Below, in pieces: positions 16,058-25,119 of a stretch of 63,647 nt of DNA. A model generated the notes under the pieces. It did no database searches, was not told where the DNA came from, and worked only from the letters and a program-made list of their open reading frames with translations. The DNA is from Mycobacterium sp. ACS4331 (GTDB lineage: Bacteria > Actinomycetota > Actinomycetes > Mycobacteriales > Mycobacteriaceae), in NCBI RefSeq assembly GCF_001667265.1, contig NZ_LZHW01000020.1, forward strand, positions 1 through 63,647, read 5' to 3'. The position numbers and the translations under genes are program-made. Each line of letters starts with the position of its first letter. The stretch's first letter is position 1.

Positions 16058-16711
16058 ATGCCGCGACCATCCAAGGCGTTGATCACCCGCGCCACGGCAG
16101 TCGACGCATCGATCGAGATCATCGATCGTGATGGACTCGAGGCATTCAGTCTGCCGAAGTTGGCCAAGCATATGGGCGTCTCGGCGCCGTCGCTGTACCA
16201 CCACTTCGCGGACAAGAACGCCATCATGGTGGCGATCGCGCGTCATATCGCGGGCAAGACCGTGATCAAACCGCGCCGCGCGCCGGGTCCGGACTGGCCC
16301 GAGTATTTCGTGACGTTGGCGCTCAACTTCCGCCAGGCCGTGCTGCGGCACCGCAATGCCGCACCGGTGCTGTTGGAGCATCTGCCGCGCGAGGTGCTGA
16401 TGCAGAGTTACGAGGACGCGGCGGAGTATCTGGAGGCCTCCGGGGTTCCGCTGCGCCTGCACGCCCGAATCCTCGACGGCATGGAGACGCTGTGTGTCGG
16501 TGCCGTTCTCATGGAGGCTCGCCGCAACCCGCGCGGTCGCCAGGGCGTGTTCCCGGCCCTGGATCGGCGCCGGTTCCCCCGTCTCGCAGACGCTTTCGCC
16601 GCCAACGAACTCACCGTCAAGGAACTGTTCGCCGAACGGGTCCGCAGCTTTCTCTACGGTGTCGTCCACGACGACGCCGGCGCGCCGAAGACCCCGCAGC
16701 CCACCGCCTGA
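16058..16711 (+). CDS. TetR regulator beside the mce operon
   Basis: A 217-residue TetR-family repressor. The DNA-binding domain is about 8-55, with the recognition region LPKLAKHMGVSAPSLYHHFA. The C-terminal part resembles the TetR_C class with a large ligand pocket (YFVTLALNFRQAVLRHRNAA and on). The gene lies between an aldehyde dehydrogenase and the tail of the mce operon, with only four bases between its stop and that of mceF. It is the only regulator gene inside the block where the ACCT-N9-AGGT sites occur, and it has a variant of that site upstream, so it is my main candidate for the regulator that reads them. Confidence 0.88.
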   Translation: MPRPSKALITRATAVDASIEIIDRDGLEAFSLPKLAKHMGVSAPSLYHHFADKNAIMVAIARHIAGKTVIKPRRAPGPDWPEYFVTLALNFRQAVLRHRNAAPVLLEHLPREVLMQSYEDAAEYLEASGVPLRLHARILDGMETLCVGAVLMEARRNPRGRQGVFPALDRRRFPRLADAFAANELTVKELFAERVRSFLYGVVHDDAGAPKTPQPTA

Positions 16712-16715
16712 CGAA

Positions 16716-18164
16716 TCAGTTCGGCGCTGGGGGCGCCAGCATGTTCTGCCACGTCTTCTTCTCGTCGGCGGACGCCAGATCGGTCTGGGTGTAGACCTGT
16801 CCGTCGGGGCCGATGTAGCGGCCCGTCGCGGGGTCGTAGTAGGCCGCGGCGATGCCGGCGGGTGGCGTTGCGGCAGCGTCCGATTCGGCTGCGGCTGAGT
16901 CGGGTGGAAGTTGGGGAATGGCCTGTCCTGAAAGGGTTCCGTTCGGATCGCCCTTCCAGTTGAAGCCGTCGTTGAGGGGGATGTACTCCTCGTCGCTCGC
17001 GCACATCTTGGCCGTGGGGGCGCGTTTACCCGGGCGGTTGAGGCACGGCAGGTTGCGGGCGCCGCGGACCGCCATCCAGGAGTCCTGCGGAATGCGGCAG
17101 TACAGGTCGGCCGACGGGCGGTCCGGGGTGTCCACGAGGCTCGGGGTGCGCTGCTGCTGTGCCGGTAGGTATCCCGTGGTGCATGGTGGCGGGAGATTCA
17201 GGTTGAGGTTGAACGACAGCACCAGACCGGGATTCTTGGTGCCGCGGTTGGCGACGGTGCCGCCCTGCATGACCTGAACGCCCATCGGCAGCAGAACCAG
17301 AAGCTGTTCGATGGCGGGGTTGTAGGTCAGCGCCAGTTGGCCGGTCGAGACGAGGTTGGCCAGCACCACCGGCAGCGATGGCTTGAGGCGGTCGATGAGC
17401 GCACGGGACTCGTCGGCGGCCGCGGCGCCCCGTTCCAGCAGATGCGACACGCCCTGGTCCTGGCTGCGCACCTGATCGGTGAGATCCGAGAGGTGCCGGG
17501 CCCAGGATTGGATCGAGTCGGCGGTGTTCGACTGCGAATCCAGCACCGCTGGGGCTTTGTCGATCAGGGAGAGCATCGGGTCGAGGTTGTCTCGGGCCGC
17601 GATGGCCAGATCGGTGGAACCCCGCACCATGCGCGCGATCTCGGGCCCGAGGCCGCCGACCGCGAGGTGTCCCTCGTCGATCACGGTCTTCACGTTGTCG
17701 TGAGGGATGGCCTGCAGGCCGCGGTTGGCGGCATCGAGCAGTTCGTTGATGTCCGGTGGGACGGAGGTGCGGTCCGGCCCGATCACGTCACCGTTCTTCA
17801 GCGGGGGCGCGTCGGTGCTGCGCGGCAACAGGGCGACGTACTGCTCACCGATCGCTGAGGTGCTGTGCACTTGAGCGTCCAGATCGGACGGAATGCGGAC
17901 GTCCGAACGCAGCGTCAGGGTGGCCTCGACGCCGGTGTCGGTCAGGTGGACCGAAGTGACTCGGCCGACCTGGGTGCCCCGGTACGTGACGTTGCCCCGC
18001 TCGTAGAGACCGGCGGCCTGGGGAAGTTGCAGAGTGACCGTGTACTGCCCGAGGCCGATCAATGCTGGCGCCTTGATGTAGCCGAAGAGCATGACCGACC
18101 CGGCGACCACCGCGACGGTGAGGAACACCATCAACTGGGCCTTCACCCATCTGGTCAGACGCAT
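16716..18164 (-). CDS. mceF: Mce-family protein MceF
   Basis: A 482-residue Mce/MlaD subunit, the last of the six. It has an N-terminal membrane anchor (LMVFLTVAVVAGSVMLFGYI, 12-31), the MlaD domain from about 40 to 120 (YTVTLQLPQAAGLYERGNVT and QVGRVTSVHL), a long helical region to about 300 that forms the shuttle needle, and a Pro/Ala-rich tail. The six Mce proteins form a hexameric tube carrying hydrophobic substrate across the periplasm. Its stop lies four bases from that of the convergent TetR gene, and no mce-associated (mas/mam) genes follow. Confidence 0.88.
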   Translation of the reverse strand: MRLTRWVKAQLMVFLTVAVVAGSVMLFGYIKAPALIGLGQYTVTLQLPQAAGLYERGNVTYRGTQVGRVTSVHLTDTGVEATLTLRSDVRIPSDLDAQVHSTSAIGEQYVALLPRSTDAPPLKNGDVIGPDRTSVPPDINELLDAANRGLQAIPHDNVKTVIDEGHLAVGGLGPEIARMVRGSTDLAIAARDNLDPMLSLIDKAPAVLDSQSNTADSIQSWARHLSDLTDQVRSQDQGVSHLLERGAAAADESRALIDRLKPSLPVVLANLVSTGQLALTYNPAIEQLLVLLPMGVQVMQGGTVANRGTKNPGLVLSFNLNLNLPPPCTTGYLPAQQQRTPSLVDTPDRPSADLYCRIPQDSWMAVRGARNLPCLNRPGKRAPTAKMCASDEEYIPLNDGFNWKGDPNGTLSGQAIPQLPPDSAAAESDAAATPPAGIAAAYYDPATGRYIGPDGQVYTQTDLASADEKKTWQNMLAPPAPN

Positions 18165-18165
18165 G

Positions 18166-19311
18166 TCATGGCCCCTGGTTCAGGTGGTAGGGGGCAACCA
18201 GAGGGTTGCCTGCGGTGTAGGGACTGGGCAGTTGGCCGATCGTGCGGCCCCACTGCATCTCCAGTTCGGTCAGGTTGCCCTCCCAGCGGGTTCCGGTGAA
18301 CAGCGTGTTGTCGATCCGGCTGAGCGTCAGGTCCAGGATCGCGGTGATGTTGGCGTAGTCGCCGCGAATCCAGTTGTCCAGCGGACCTTTCGGCCATGGG
18401 AACGTGCCGATGAAGTCCAGTGAACGGGTCAGGTCGGGGCCCGCGTCTGCCAGTGCCGCCAGCACGGGGCCGATCGACTCCAGCTCCTGGGCGAGGCTCT
18501 CCTTGGTCTGATCGACCGCGGTGGCCGCCAGCGCACTGAACCTGCCGAATGCGTCGATGGCCTCGATCAGATTCTGGCGCTGTTCCGACAGCACGGCCAG
18601 GGCCTCGGGGATCGTCGTGATCGCCTTGTCCAGAACGGGGTCCTGTTCGGCAAGCTGGCCCACGAGGCCGTCGAAACTCTCTGTCGCGGCGATGATGTCG
18701 CCGGTCTGCTCATGGACGTGGCCGACGAACCGATCGATCTGTTCGATCAGGCTGCGCAGGTCCTTCTCGCGGCCGGCGAATGCCTTGGCGAACGCCGCGG
18801 TGACGTCCTGCAGTTGGCCGATTCCGCCGCCGTTGAGCAGCAGTGACAACGCCGAGAGCGTCTCATCGGTCCCGGGATGGGCGCCCGCGTTGGCCAGTGG
18901 GATGAGCGAGCCCTCGTGCAGACGTCCCTGTTGAGGCGAATCGGTCGGTGGCGTGAGTTCGATGTGCAACGAGCCCAACAGGCTCGTCTGTCCCACGGTC
19001 GCCACGGTGTTCCCGGGCAGCACGACGTCACCGTTGAGTCGCATCGAGACCAGCGCGTGCCAGCCCTGACGTTCGATCTTGGTGACAGTGCCGACGTTGG
19101 CATCGCCCACACGGACACGGGAGTTCTGCTGGAGGTATCCGACGTCAGGCATCTGGGCCTGGATCACGAAGGCACCGGGTCCGCCGCCCTGGGTGCCCGG
19201 CAGCGACACGGAGTTCAGGCCCCGCCACTCGCAGGCCGTCACGGTGGTGACGACCATCAGCGCGACCCCAAACAGCATGTGGCTCCGCCTCTTTCGGCCG
19301 AGCGCGCTCAT
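18166..19311 (-). CDS. mceE: Mce-family lipoprotein MceE
   Basis: A 381-residue lipid-anchored Mce subunit (LprN-type). The signal peptide ends in a lipobox (VTTVTAC, Cys27), so the mature protein should be acylated on Cys27. The MlaD domain follows (about 46-120, QNSRVRVGDANVGTVTKIER), then the helical Mce domain. In each known mce operon the fifth gene encodes the lipoprotein, as here. Its start overlaps the mceD stop by four bases, and one base separates its stop from the mceF start codon. Confidence 0.9.
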   Translation of the reverse strand: MSALGRKRRSHMLFGVALMVVTTVTACEWRGLNSVSLPGTQGGGPGAFVIQAQMPDVGYLQQNSRVRVGDANVGTVTKIERQGWHALVSMRLNGDVVLPGNTVATVGQTSLLGSLHIELTPPTDSPQQGRLHEGSLIPLANAGAHPGTDETLSALSLLLNGGGIGQLQDVTAAFAKAFAGREKDLRSLIEQIDRFVGHVHEQTGDIIAATESFDGLVGQLAEQDPVLDKAITTIPEALAVLSEQRQNLIEAIDAFGRFSALAATAVDQTKESLAQELESIGPVLAALADAGPDLTRSLDFIGTFPWPKGPLDNWIRGDYANITAILDLTLSRIDNTLFTGTRWEGNLTELEMQWGRTIGQLPSPYTAGNPLVAPYHLNQGP

Positions 19312-20615
19312 GAGCCCGCCCCGTGCGGCACCATGATGCCCTCCAGTCCGGTGGCCGGATCAGTGCGGACGGCACCGGTCACCGGAGTCCCCTCCGCGGG
19401 CAGCGCCACATCGGCCGGGACGGGCGCCACCGGCGCCTGGGGAACGTGGTCGGGGCGCAGCCAGTCCTCGGAGTAGGTGAGTTCGTTGGGTCGTGCGGAC
19501 TGACCGACGACGTAGTTGGCTCCCAGCGGGAAGAAGTTGTACTGCCGGTTTTTGATGATCGGCGCCAGGTACTGCACGCACAGCTTGGCCGACTGTTCGG
19601 CATTCAGACGCGAGGCCGCCTGAATTCCACCGCACAGGAACGAGATGGGGTTCGCGAAGTTCTGCATGGTCAATGCGCCCGTGATGCCCTGCTGGGTCGG
19701 CTGGTAGATGTTGATGAAGTTCTGAAGTGTGTTGGGGAACATGTGCAGGGACTGTTCGACATCGCCGAGGCTGTCGTTCACCGCGGCCGAGATCGACGCG
19801 ACTTTGTCGGTCGTGACGCCGATGGCCTCGCGGTTCTCGGCGATGAACCGGGTGGTGTCGCCGACCACCGCGCTCAACTCCTTGATCGCCTCGCCGACCG
19901 CGCCGGGAGTGTCGGTCAACAATCCGCTCACCGAGGCGAGATTCTGGTTGAGCTCGCTCAGCAGTCCGGAACTGTCCTCGAGGGCGGTCACCACCACCGA
20001 CAGATTCCTGACGGTCGAGAAGATGTCGTCGCTGTGGTCGCCGAGCGCCGACAACGCCTTCGACAGCTTGAGGATGGTGTCGCGGATGTTGGAGCCCTCA
20101 CCACGCAGGTTGTCGGCCGCGGTGTTCACGAAGGCGCCGAGGGTGCTCACGCCGCCCGGTTCGGTGGGTTGCAGTGCGGCGGTGAGCTTCTCCAACTGCT
20201 CACGCAGGTCGTCCCATTCAAGGGGCACCGCGGTGCGGTCCTGGGGGATGACCGTGCCGTCGGCCATCTCCGGACCACCGGTGTAGGCCGGCGTGAGTTG
20301 AATCGCTCGGGACGTCACCAATTGCGGTGAGACGATGACGGCCTTGGCATCGGCGGGCACCGTGTATTTGGCGTCGACCGAGAAACTGACCTTGACCCGC
20401 CTCGGTTCGGCGTCGATGCGGTCGATTCTGCCCACCTGGACCCCGAGAATGCGCACTTCGTCGCCGCGGTACAGGCCGTTTGTGTTGTCGAAGTAGGCGA
20501 CGATGTGGGTCCGATTGGACTTCGTTACGGCCGAGCGGATCTGGACGCCGAGACCGGCGAGCAGGGTGACCGGCAACAGCACGGCCAGCACGAGACGCAG
20601 GGTGCGTGCGCTCAT
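19308..20615 (-). CDS. mceD: Mce-family protein MceD
   Basis: A 435-residue Mce subunit. The N-terminal anchor is LRLVLAVLLPVTLLAGLGVQ (6-25), the MlaD domain covers about 37-115 (HIVAYFDNTNGLYRGDEVRI, GVQVGRIDRI), then comes the long helical part, and the conserved Mce C-terminal block FLCGGIQAASRLNAEQSAKL with a Cys pair near 325-345. It overlaps mceE and mceC by four bases on each side, so translation is coupled through the operon. Confidence 0.9.
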   Translation of the reverse strand: MSARTLRLVLAVLLPVTLLAGLGVQIRSAVTKSNRTHIVAYFDNTNGLYRGDEVRILGVQVGRIDRIDAEPRRVKVSFSVDAKYTVPADAKAVIVSPQLVTSRAIQLTPAYTGGPEMADGTVIPQDRTAVPLEWDDLREQLEKLTAALQPTEPGGVSTLGAFVNTAADNLRGEGSNIRDTILKLSKALSALGDHSDDIFSTVRNLSVVVTALEDSSGLLSELNQNLASVSGLLTDTPGAVGEAIKELSAVVGDTTRFIAENREAIGVTTDKVASISAAVNDSLGDVEQSLHMFPNTLQNFINIYQPTQQGITGALTMQNFANPISFLCGGIQAASRLNAEQSAKLCVQYLAPIIKNRQYNFFPLGANYVVGQSARPNELTYSEDWLRPDHVPQAPVAPVPADVALPAEGTPVTGAVRTDPATGLEGIMVPHGAGS

Positions 20616-21859
20616 CGGCTGCCTCCCTCTTCGGCGGGCTGGTCGGGGAGTGCGGGCGGCCCCGGTGGCGGGCCGCCGGGCGCGGGTGCGGGTTCGGGCT
20701 CGCGGTACGGATAGCGAGGATCGCCAGGACTGCCCGTGATCGCGTCGGGAAGGTTCAGCTTGGGTTCGCCGCCCTGACCGGTCCGGGGATAGGGCACCGG
20801 CAGCGGCGGGGTGGCGATCTGCCCGGTCTGCGGGTCGGTGCGCACCGAGGGAAGCAGAACGTTCGGATCCAGGCCGAGGTCGGAGAACGCGGCGTCGACG
20901 AAGGGCTGGATGAACTGGCCCGGAAGCAGATTGGCGATGTAGGCCTTGAAGAAGGGGCCTGATGCGACCGACTCACCCAGCGACATGGCGTACTGGTTGA
21001 GGTACTTGATCGCCTGCTGCAGGCCGGCCTTGCGGTTGTCGACGATCGAGAGCACCACGTTGAGTTTGTCCAGCATGGGCGTCAGCTGGGTCTGGTTGTC
21101 GTCGATGAAACCCTGGAGTTGACGCGCGAAGGCGACCAGGTTCCCCGAGATCTGTTCCAGCGCCGCACTCTGACCACGCAGCTCCACCAGCAGTTCATTG
21201 CTGTGGGCGACCGCCGTGGCGACCTTGTCGGCCCTTTCGGAGAGCACTGAGGACGCCCTACTCGCGTTCGCGAGGAGCTTGCGCAGTGTGGCGTCGCGAG
21301 TGTCGAGCACCGCGGCGAACCGGCCGACGCCGCTGACTGCGGCCCGCAGACTCTCGGGGGTGTCCTTGAACGTCTCCGACAGCGTGGACAGCGCGTCGGA
21401 GACACTCTCGGTGTCGAGGTTGTCGATGGTGTTGGACAGATCGCCGAGGACATCGGGCAGGTCGTAGGGCGCCTTGGTCCGAGACAGCGGGATGGTCTCG
21501 CGCAGCTGTCCCTCACCTCTCGGCATCACCTGCAGGACCTTCGCTCCCAGAAGACTTTTGGTTCGTACGTTCGCCTCGGTCTGATCACCGAGGTGGACTC
21601 CCTTGTCGACGTCGAACGTGACGAGAACCTGTGCACCGTCGAGATCGACCGATGTCACTTCGCCGACCCGGTAGCCGGCCACCTGTACGGCCGCGCCCGC
21701 CTTGAGTCCACCCGCCTCGGTGAAGTGCGCGGAATAGTGTCGGGTGCCGCCCAGGAATGGCAGCTTGTCGTACTGCAGGGCGGTCACCACGATTCCCGCG
21801 GTCACGGCAATGCCCACGGCCCCGATGACGTACTGGTTGCGGTCTGCGAAGGATCTCAC
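20612..21859 (-). CDS. mceC: Mce-family protein MceC
   Basis: A 415-residue Mce subunit. I place the start at GTG 21859, which overlaps the mceB stop as GTGA, the pattern of this operon; the longer frame to 22039 reads through mceB and is not Mce-like. It has an anchor (YVIGAVGIAVTAGIVVTAL), an MlaD domain (HYSAHFTEAGGLKAGAAVQV, YRVGEVTSVDL), the helical region, and a Pro-rich C-terminal tail of about 50 residues with runs of Pro-Gly, common in MceC proteins and probably disordered in the periplasm. Confidence 0.88.
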   Translation of the reverse strand: MRSFADRNQYVIGAVGIAVTAGIVVTALQYDKLPFLGGTRHYSAHFTEAGGLKAGAAVQVAGYRVGEVTSVDLDGAQVLVTFDVDKGVHLGDQTEANVRTKSLLGAKVLQVMPRGEGQLRETIPLSRTKAPYDLPDVLGDLSNTIDNLDTESVSDALSTLSETFKDTPESLRAAVSGVGRFAAVLDTRDATLRKLLANASRASSVLSERADKVATAVAHSNELLVELRGQSAALEQISGNLVAFARQLQGFIDDNQTQLTPMLDKLNVVLSIVDNRKAGLQQAIKYLNQYAMSLGESVASGPFFKAYIANLLPGQFIQPFVDAAFSDLGLDPNVLLPSVRTDPQTGQIATPPLPVPYPRTGQGGEPKLNLPDAITGSPGDPRYPYREPEPAPAPGGPPPGPPALPDQPAEEGGSR

Positions 21860-22884
21860 TTGGGCGCACACCGTCCTGTGTCCTGGCCGGCCAGTTTGAC
21901 GTATACCGGTTGGCCGCCTTTTCCGTTGACTTTGAGCACCAGGTCGCAGAGGTAGAACGTGAAGAAGTCGCCCATGATGCCCAGGCGGCTCAGCACCTTG
22001 TAGGACTGCGGAAGGGTCTCCAGATACTGGTCGACCCATTCATGGTCGGCGGCGATGATCGAGACGACGCGATCGGCCTGTGCCACGGTGTTCTTCAGTG
22101 CGGGCCGACTGTGGTCGAGAAGGTCGGCGACCGACGCGGCAGCCGCGTTCGTATAGGCCACCGCGGTGGCGATGTCGGTTCTGCGGGCAGCCAACCCGTC
22201 GACGAGGTCGGACAGTGAGTCCACGGCCTTGGCGAACTGTCCGCTGTGGTCACCGAAGGTACCGAGGACAGTGCTGAGGTTGTCGATCACCTGACCGATC
22301 AACTCGTCACGATCGGCCAGCGTGTTCGTCACGGTTGCGGCTTGGGTCAGGAACGAGTTCACGGTTGCGCCCTCACCCTGGAAGGCTGAGATGAGCTGCG
22401 CCGACAGCGTGTTGACCTGCTCGGGATCCAGCGCCTTGAAGAGCGGCCGGAAACCGCCCAGCAGCGTGTCGAGATCCAGTGCCGGCGTGGTGTGATCGAC
22501 AGGGATGGTGGTGCCGGGGTCGATCCGGGTGAAGTCTCCCGAACCCTCGAGCAGTGCCAGGTAACGGTCGCCGATCGGATTTTCCCAGCGCACTGCCGCA
22601 TTGGTGGCCCGCGTCAGGGTGACGGTGGGGTCAGTCGAGAACTCCACGACGGCCGTGGCGTCCGGGCTGACGGCGATGCTCTTCACCTTGCCCACCTCGA
22701 CACCCGCAATCCGGACGAAGTCGCCGACTTCGAGTCCACTGACGTCGGTGAATTCGGCGCGGTAGAGCTGCTCATCGGAGAACCGAAGCTGGGCGAATAC
22801 CGCAATCAGCGCGAATGTGCCCACGACACACACGATCGCGAAGATCGTGAAGTTGACGGCGACGCGTCGCAGATTGTCGTTCAC
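21856..22884 (-). CDS. mceB: Mce-family protein MceB
   Basis: A 342-residue Mce subunit with an N-terminal anchor (FTIFAIVCVVGTFALIAVFA, 12-31) and an MlaD domain (QLYRAEFTDVSGLEVGDFVR, VEVGKVKSI) at about 39-115. The C-terminal Mce domain includes the Cys pair typical of MceB (FYLCDLVLK and GRCAPK at the end). The start is GTG 22884, 25 bases after the mceA stop, the only real gap inside the mce block. Confidence 0.9.
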   Translation of the reverse strand: MNDNLRRVAVNFTIFAIVCVVGTFALIAVFAQLRFSDEQLYRAEFTDVSGLEVGDFVRIAGVEVGKVKSIAVSPDATAVVEFSTDPTVTLTRATNAAVRWENPIGDRYLALLEGSGDFTRIDPGTTIPVDHTTPALDLDTLLGGFRPLFKALDPEQVNTLSAQLISAFQGEGATVNSFLTQAATVTNTLADRDELIGQVIDNLSTVLGTFGDHSGQFAKAVDSLSDLVDGLAARRTDIATAVAYTNAAAASVADLLDHSRPALKNTVAQADRVVSIIAADHEWVDQYLETLPQSYKVLSRLGIMGDFFTFYLCDLVLKVNGKGGQPVYVKLAGQDTGRCAPK

Positions 22885-22909
22885 GATGGTTCTCTCACCT
22901 GTTCAGCGC

Positions 22910-24268
22910 TCATGGTGCCGGGGGCGCGGTCGGGGCGGGCGGCACGCCTGCCCACAGCGGGGCGCCGTCGGGTCCGTACCACGGCGCGCCGTATGGCGGA
23001 CCGCCTGGCACAGCGGGAGCCGGGCCAGGCGCGGGACCGGGTAGGCACTCGCCCACGTGGGGAGCTTCGGGGATGGCGCGCGTGACGGGGAAGTAGTCGA
23101 CGGAACAGGTCTGTCCGATACCGGGATTCGGTCGCCAGTCCAGTCCGGTGCCCCATCCGGTGTTCGTGATGAGCTGGCGGACCGGGAAGTTCTTGGCCGC
23201 GTCGGGCAGGGAACCGCACCCGGGCTGCCCGCCGGGGCCGCCCTTGGCCGCCACGATCGGGAGGTTCCCCGGGTAGCGGTAGAGGTCGTCACCGAAGGCG
23301 ATGCCCGCGTCGAGGTACACGGTGCGACCGTTGCCGCCGAACCAGGTGTTGCCCGCGGTGTCGAGGAAGACCTTGGCGCCCTCGAACGTACAGGTGTAGA
23401 TCGGGGTGTACTTGTTGAGCAGGCGCGTCGTCGGTTCCAGAACGTTGACGCCGGTGACGAAGTTGTCGAGGTTCGGGGCGAACAGTTCGACACCGCTGTT
23501 GGCGAAGCCGACTGCGTTGAGCAGCAGGGCCTGCAGTTCGTCGGAGTGCTCGGTGATCGTTGCGCTGGTGGTGCTCGCGGCGTCGAGGGTGGACAGGATG
23601 TCCTGTGCGGCCGCGCCGTACGCGTCGGTGAAACCCTTGAAGGAACGCCAGTCCGCGGCGACGGTGTCCATCTTCGGATTCAGTTCCGAGAGAACCTGGT
23701 TGGCGGCCGTGGTGGCCTCACCCATGCGCTCACCCTGACCACGCACACCTTCGGCGAGTGCGGTCAGTATGCCGTTCAGTTTGGGCACGTCGACCTGCTT
23801 CAACAGCCCGACCAGATTGTCGAAGACCGTGTTGACCTCGGTGCCGACGTTGCGCGAGGTCAGTACCGCACCTGCGGACAGGCGCGCGGTGCTGGGGTGG
23901 TCGGGATAGACGAGGTCGACGTACTTGGCGCCGAAGGCCGTGGTGGCCTTGATCTCCGCCTCGATGTTCTCCGGAATGTAGCGGACCTGATCGCGGAACA
24001 GTTCGAGCTTGAGACTCACGGGCTGGCTGCCGCCGGTGATGCCCGCGACCCGGCCCACCTCGATGCCGCGCATCTTGACCTTGGCGCCCGTCTCCATCAC
24101 CAGGCCCGTGCGGTCTGAGGACAGCGTGACCGGCATGTAACTGCCGAACGTGCCCGCGAAGATCGCCGAGCACACCAGTACCGCAGTGGTGATGGTCGCC
24201 AGCAGGCCCAGGGCCCACCACAACGGGTCGACTCCACGCCTACCCTTTCCGGTTGCCATATTCGTCAC
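22910..24268 (-). CDS. mceA: Mce-family protein MceA
   Basis: A 452-residue Mce subunit, first of the six. The anchor is WWALGLLATITTAVLVCSAI and the MlaD domain follows (PVTLSSDRTGLVMETGAKVK, IEVGRVAGI). The central helical part and the Mce C-terminal domain with paired Cys (YTCTFEGAK, PGCGSLPDA, QTCSVDYFP) are complete, and a Pro-rich tail ends the protein. I start at GTG 24268, which overlaps the yrbEB stop as GTGA; ATG 24259 three codons later is the alternative. It should dock onto the YrbE permeases and contact incoming substrate first or last along the tube. Confidence 0.9.
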   Translation of the reverse strand: MTNMATGKGRRGVDPLWWALGLLATITTAVLVCSAIFAGTFGSYMPVTLSSDRTGLVMETGAKVKMRGIEVGRVAGITGGSQPVSLKLELFRDQVRYIPENIEAEIKATTAFGAKYVDLVYPDHPSTARLSAGAVLTSRNVGTEVNTVFDNLVGLLKQVDVPKLNGILTALAEGVRGQGERMGEATTAANQVLSELNPKMDTVAADWRSFKGFTDAYGAAAQDILSTLDAASTTSATITEHSDELQALLLNAVGFANSGVELFAPNLDNFVTGVNVLEPTTRLLNKYTPIYTCTFEGAKVFLDTAGNTWFGGNGRTVYLDAGIAFGDDLYRYPGNLPIVAAKGGPGGQPGCGSLPDAAKNFPVRQLITNTGWGTGLDWRPNPGIGQTCSVDYFPVTRAIPEAPHVGECLPGPAPGPAPAVPGGPPYGAPWYGPDGAPLWAGVPPAPTAPPAP

Positions 24269-25119
24269 CCTGAGAGATTGAAGTTGCCGGACTTGCCGTA
24301 GATGGCCAGGGAGAGGAACAGCACGACGAAGACCGCCGAGATCATCGAGGTGCGGACCGCACGACCTACGGCCTCTCCCACCCCGGCGGGCCCGCCCTTG
24401 GCGGTGAAGCCGTAATAGGTGTGCACCAGCATGATCACGACGGCCATCAGCACCGCCTGGAAGAACGACCACACGATGTCGGTCGGGTTCAGGAACGTGT
24501 TGAAGTAGTGGTCGTACACGCCGCTGGACTGTCCGTAGACCACGGTGGTGCCGAAACGGGCGGCCAGGAATGACGAGATCATCGCAACGCAGTACAGCGG
24601 GATGACCACGATGACCCCGGCGATCACGCGGTTCGACGCCAGGTAGGCCACCGAACGCACACCCATCACTTCGAGGGCGTCGATCTCCTCATTGATGCGC
24701 ATGGCGCCGAGTTGAGCGGTGGCGCCAGCGCCGATCGTCGCGGCCAGGGCGATACCGGCGATGATGGGAGCGATGAGGCGGACGTTGAAGTAGGCGGAGG
24801 CGAATCCGGTCAGGGCCTCCACCCCGACGTTGGAGAACTGGTTGTAACCCTGGACCGCGACGAGGGCGCCGGTGGACAGGGTCAGGAATCCGACGATCAC
24901 GACGGTGCCGCCGATGATGGCCAACGCTCCCGTGCCCAGGCTCATCTGGGCGATCAGGCGAACCATCTCGAACCTGTAGTGCACCAGAGCGTCTCGCATC
25001 GACGTCACGGTCTCGAAGTAGAACTGGGTCTGTGTGCCGATGCGCCGCAGGCCCGCGACCCAACCGGTGGTGGTGCGGCGGATGCGCGGGTGTGGCCTGC
25101 TCGGCGCGTTGCTGGTCAC
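24265..25119 (-). CDS. yrbEB: Mce permease YrbEB
   Basis: A 284-residue integral membrane permease of the MlaE/YrbE family, one half of the ABC-type import channel in the inner membrane. About five hydrophobic segments are visible (for example ALAIIGGTVVIVGFLTLSTG and IVWSFFQAVLMAVVIMLVHT). The family motif EExDA is NEEIDALEVMGV in the cytoplasmic loop that couples to the ATPase, usually MceG/Mkl encoded elsewhere. GTG 25119 overlaps the yrbEA stop as GTGA; a longer in-frame extension to 26073 is antisense-like and not protein-like. Confidence 0.92.
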   Translation of the reverse strand: MTSNAPSRPHPRIRRTTTGWVAGLRRIGTQTQFYFETVTSMRDALVHYRFEMVRLIAQMSLGTGALAIIGGTVVIVGFLTLSTGALVAVQGYNQFSNVGVEALTGFASAYFNVRLIAPIIAGIALAATIGAGATAQLGAMRINEEIDALEVMGVRSVAYLASNRVIAGVIVVIPLYCVAMISSFLAARFGTTVVYGQSSGVYDHYFNTFLNPTDIVWSFFQAVLMAVVIMLVHTYYGFTAKGGPAGVGEAVGRAVRTSMISAVFVVLFLSLAIYGKSGNFNLSG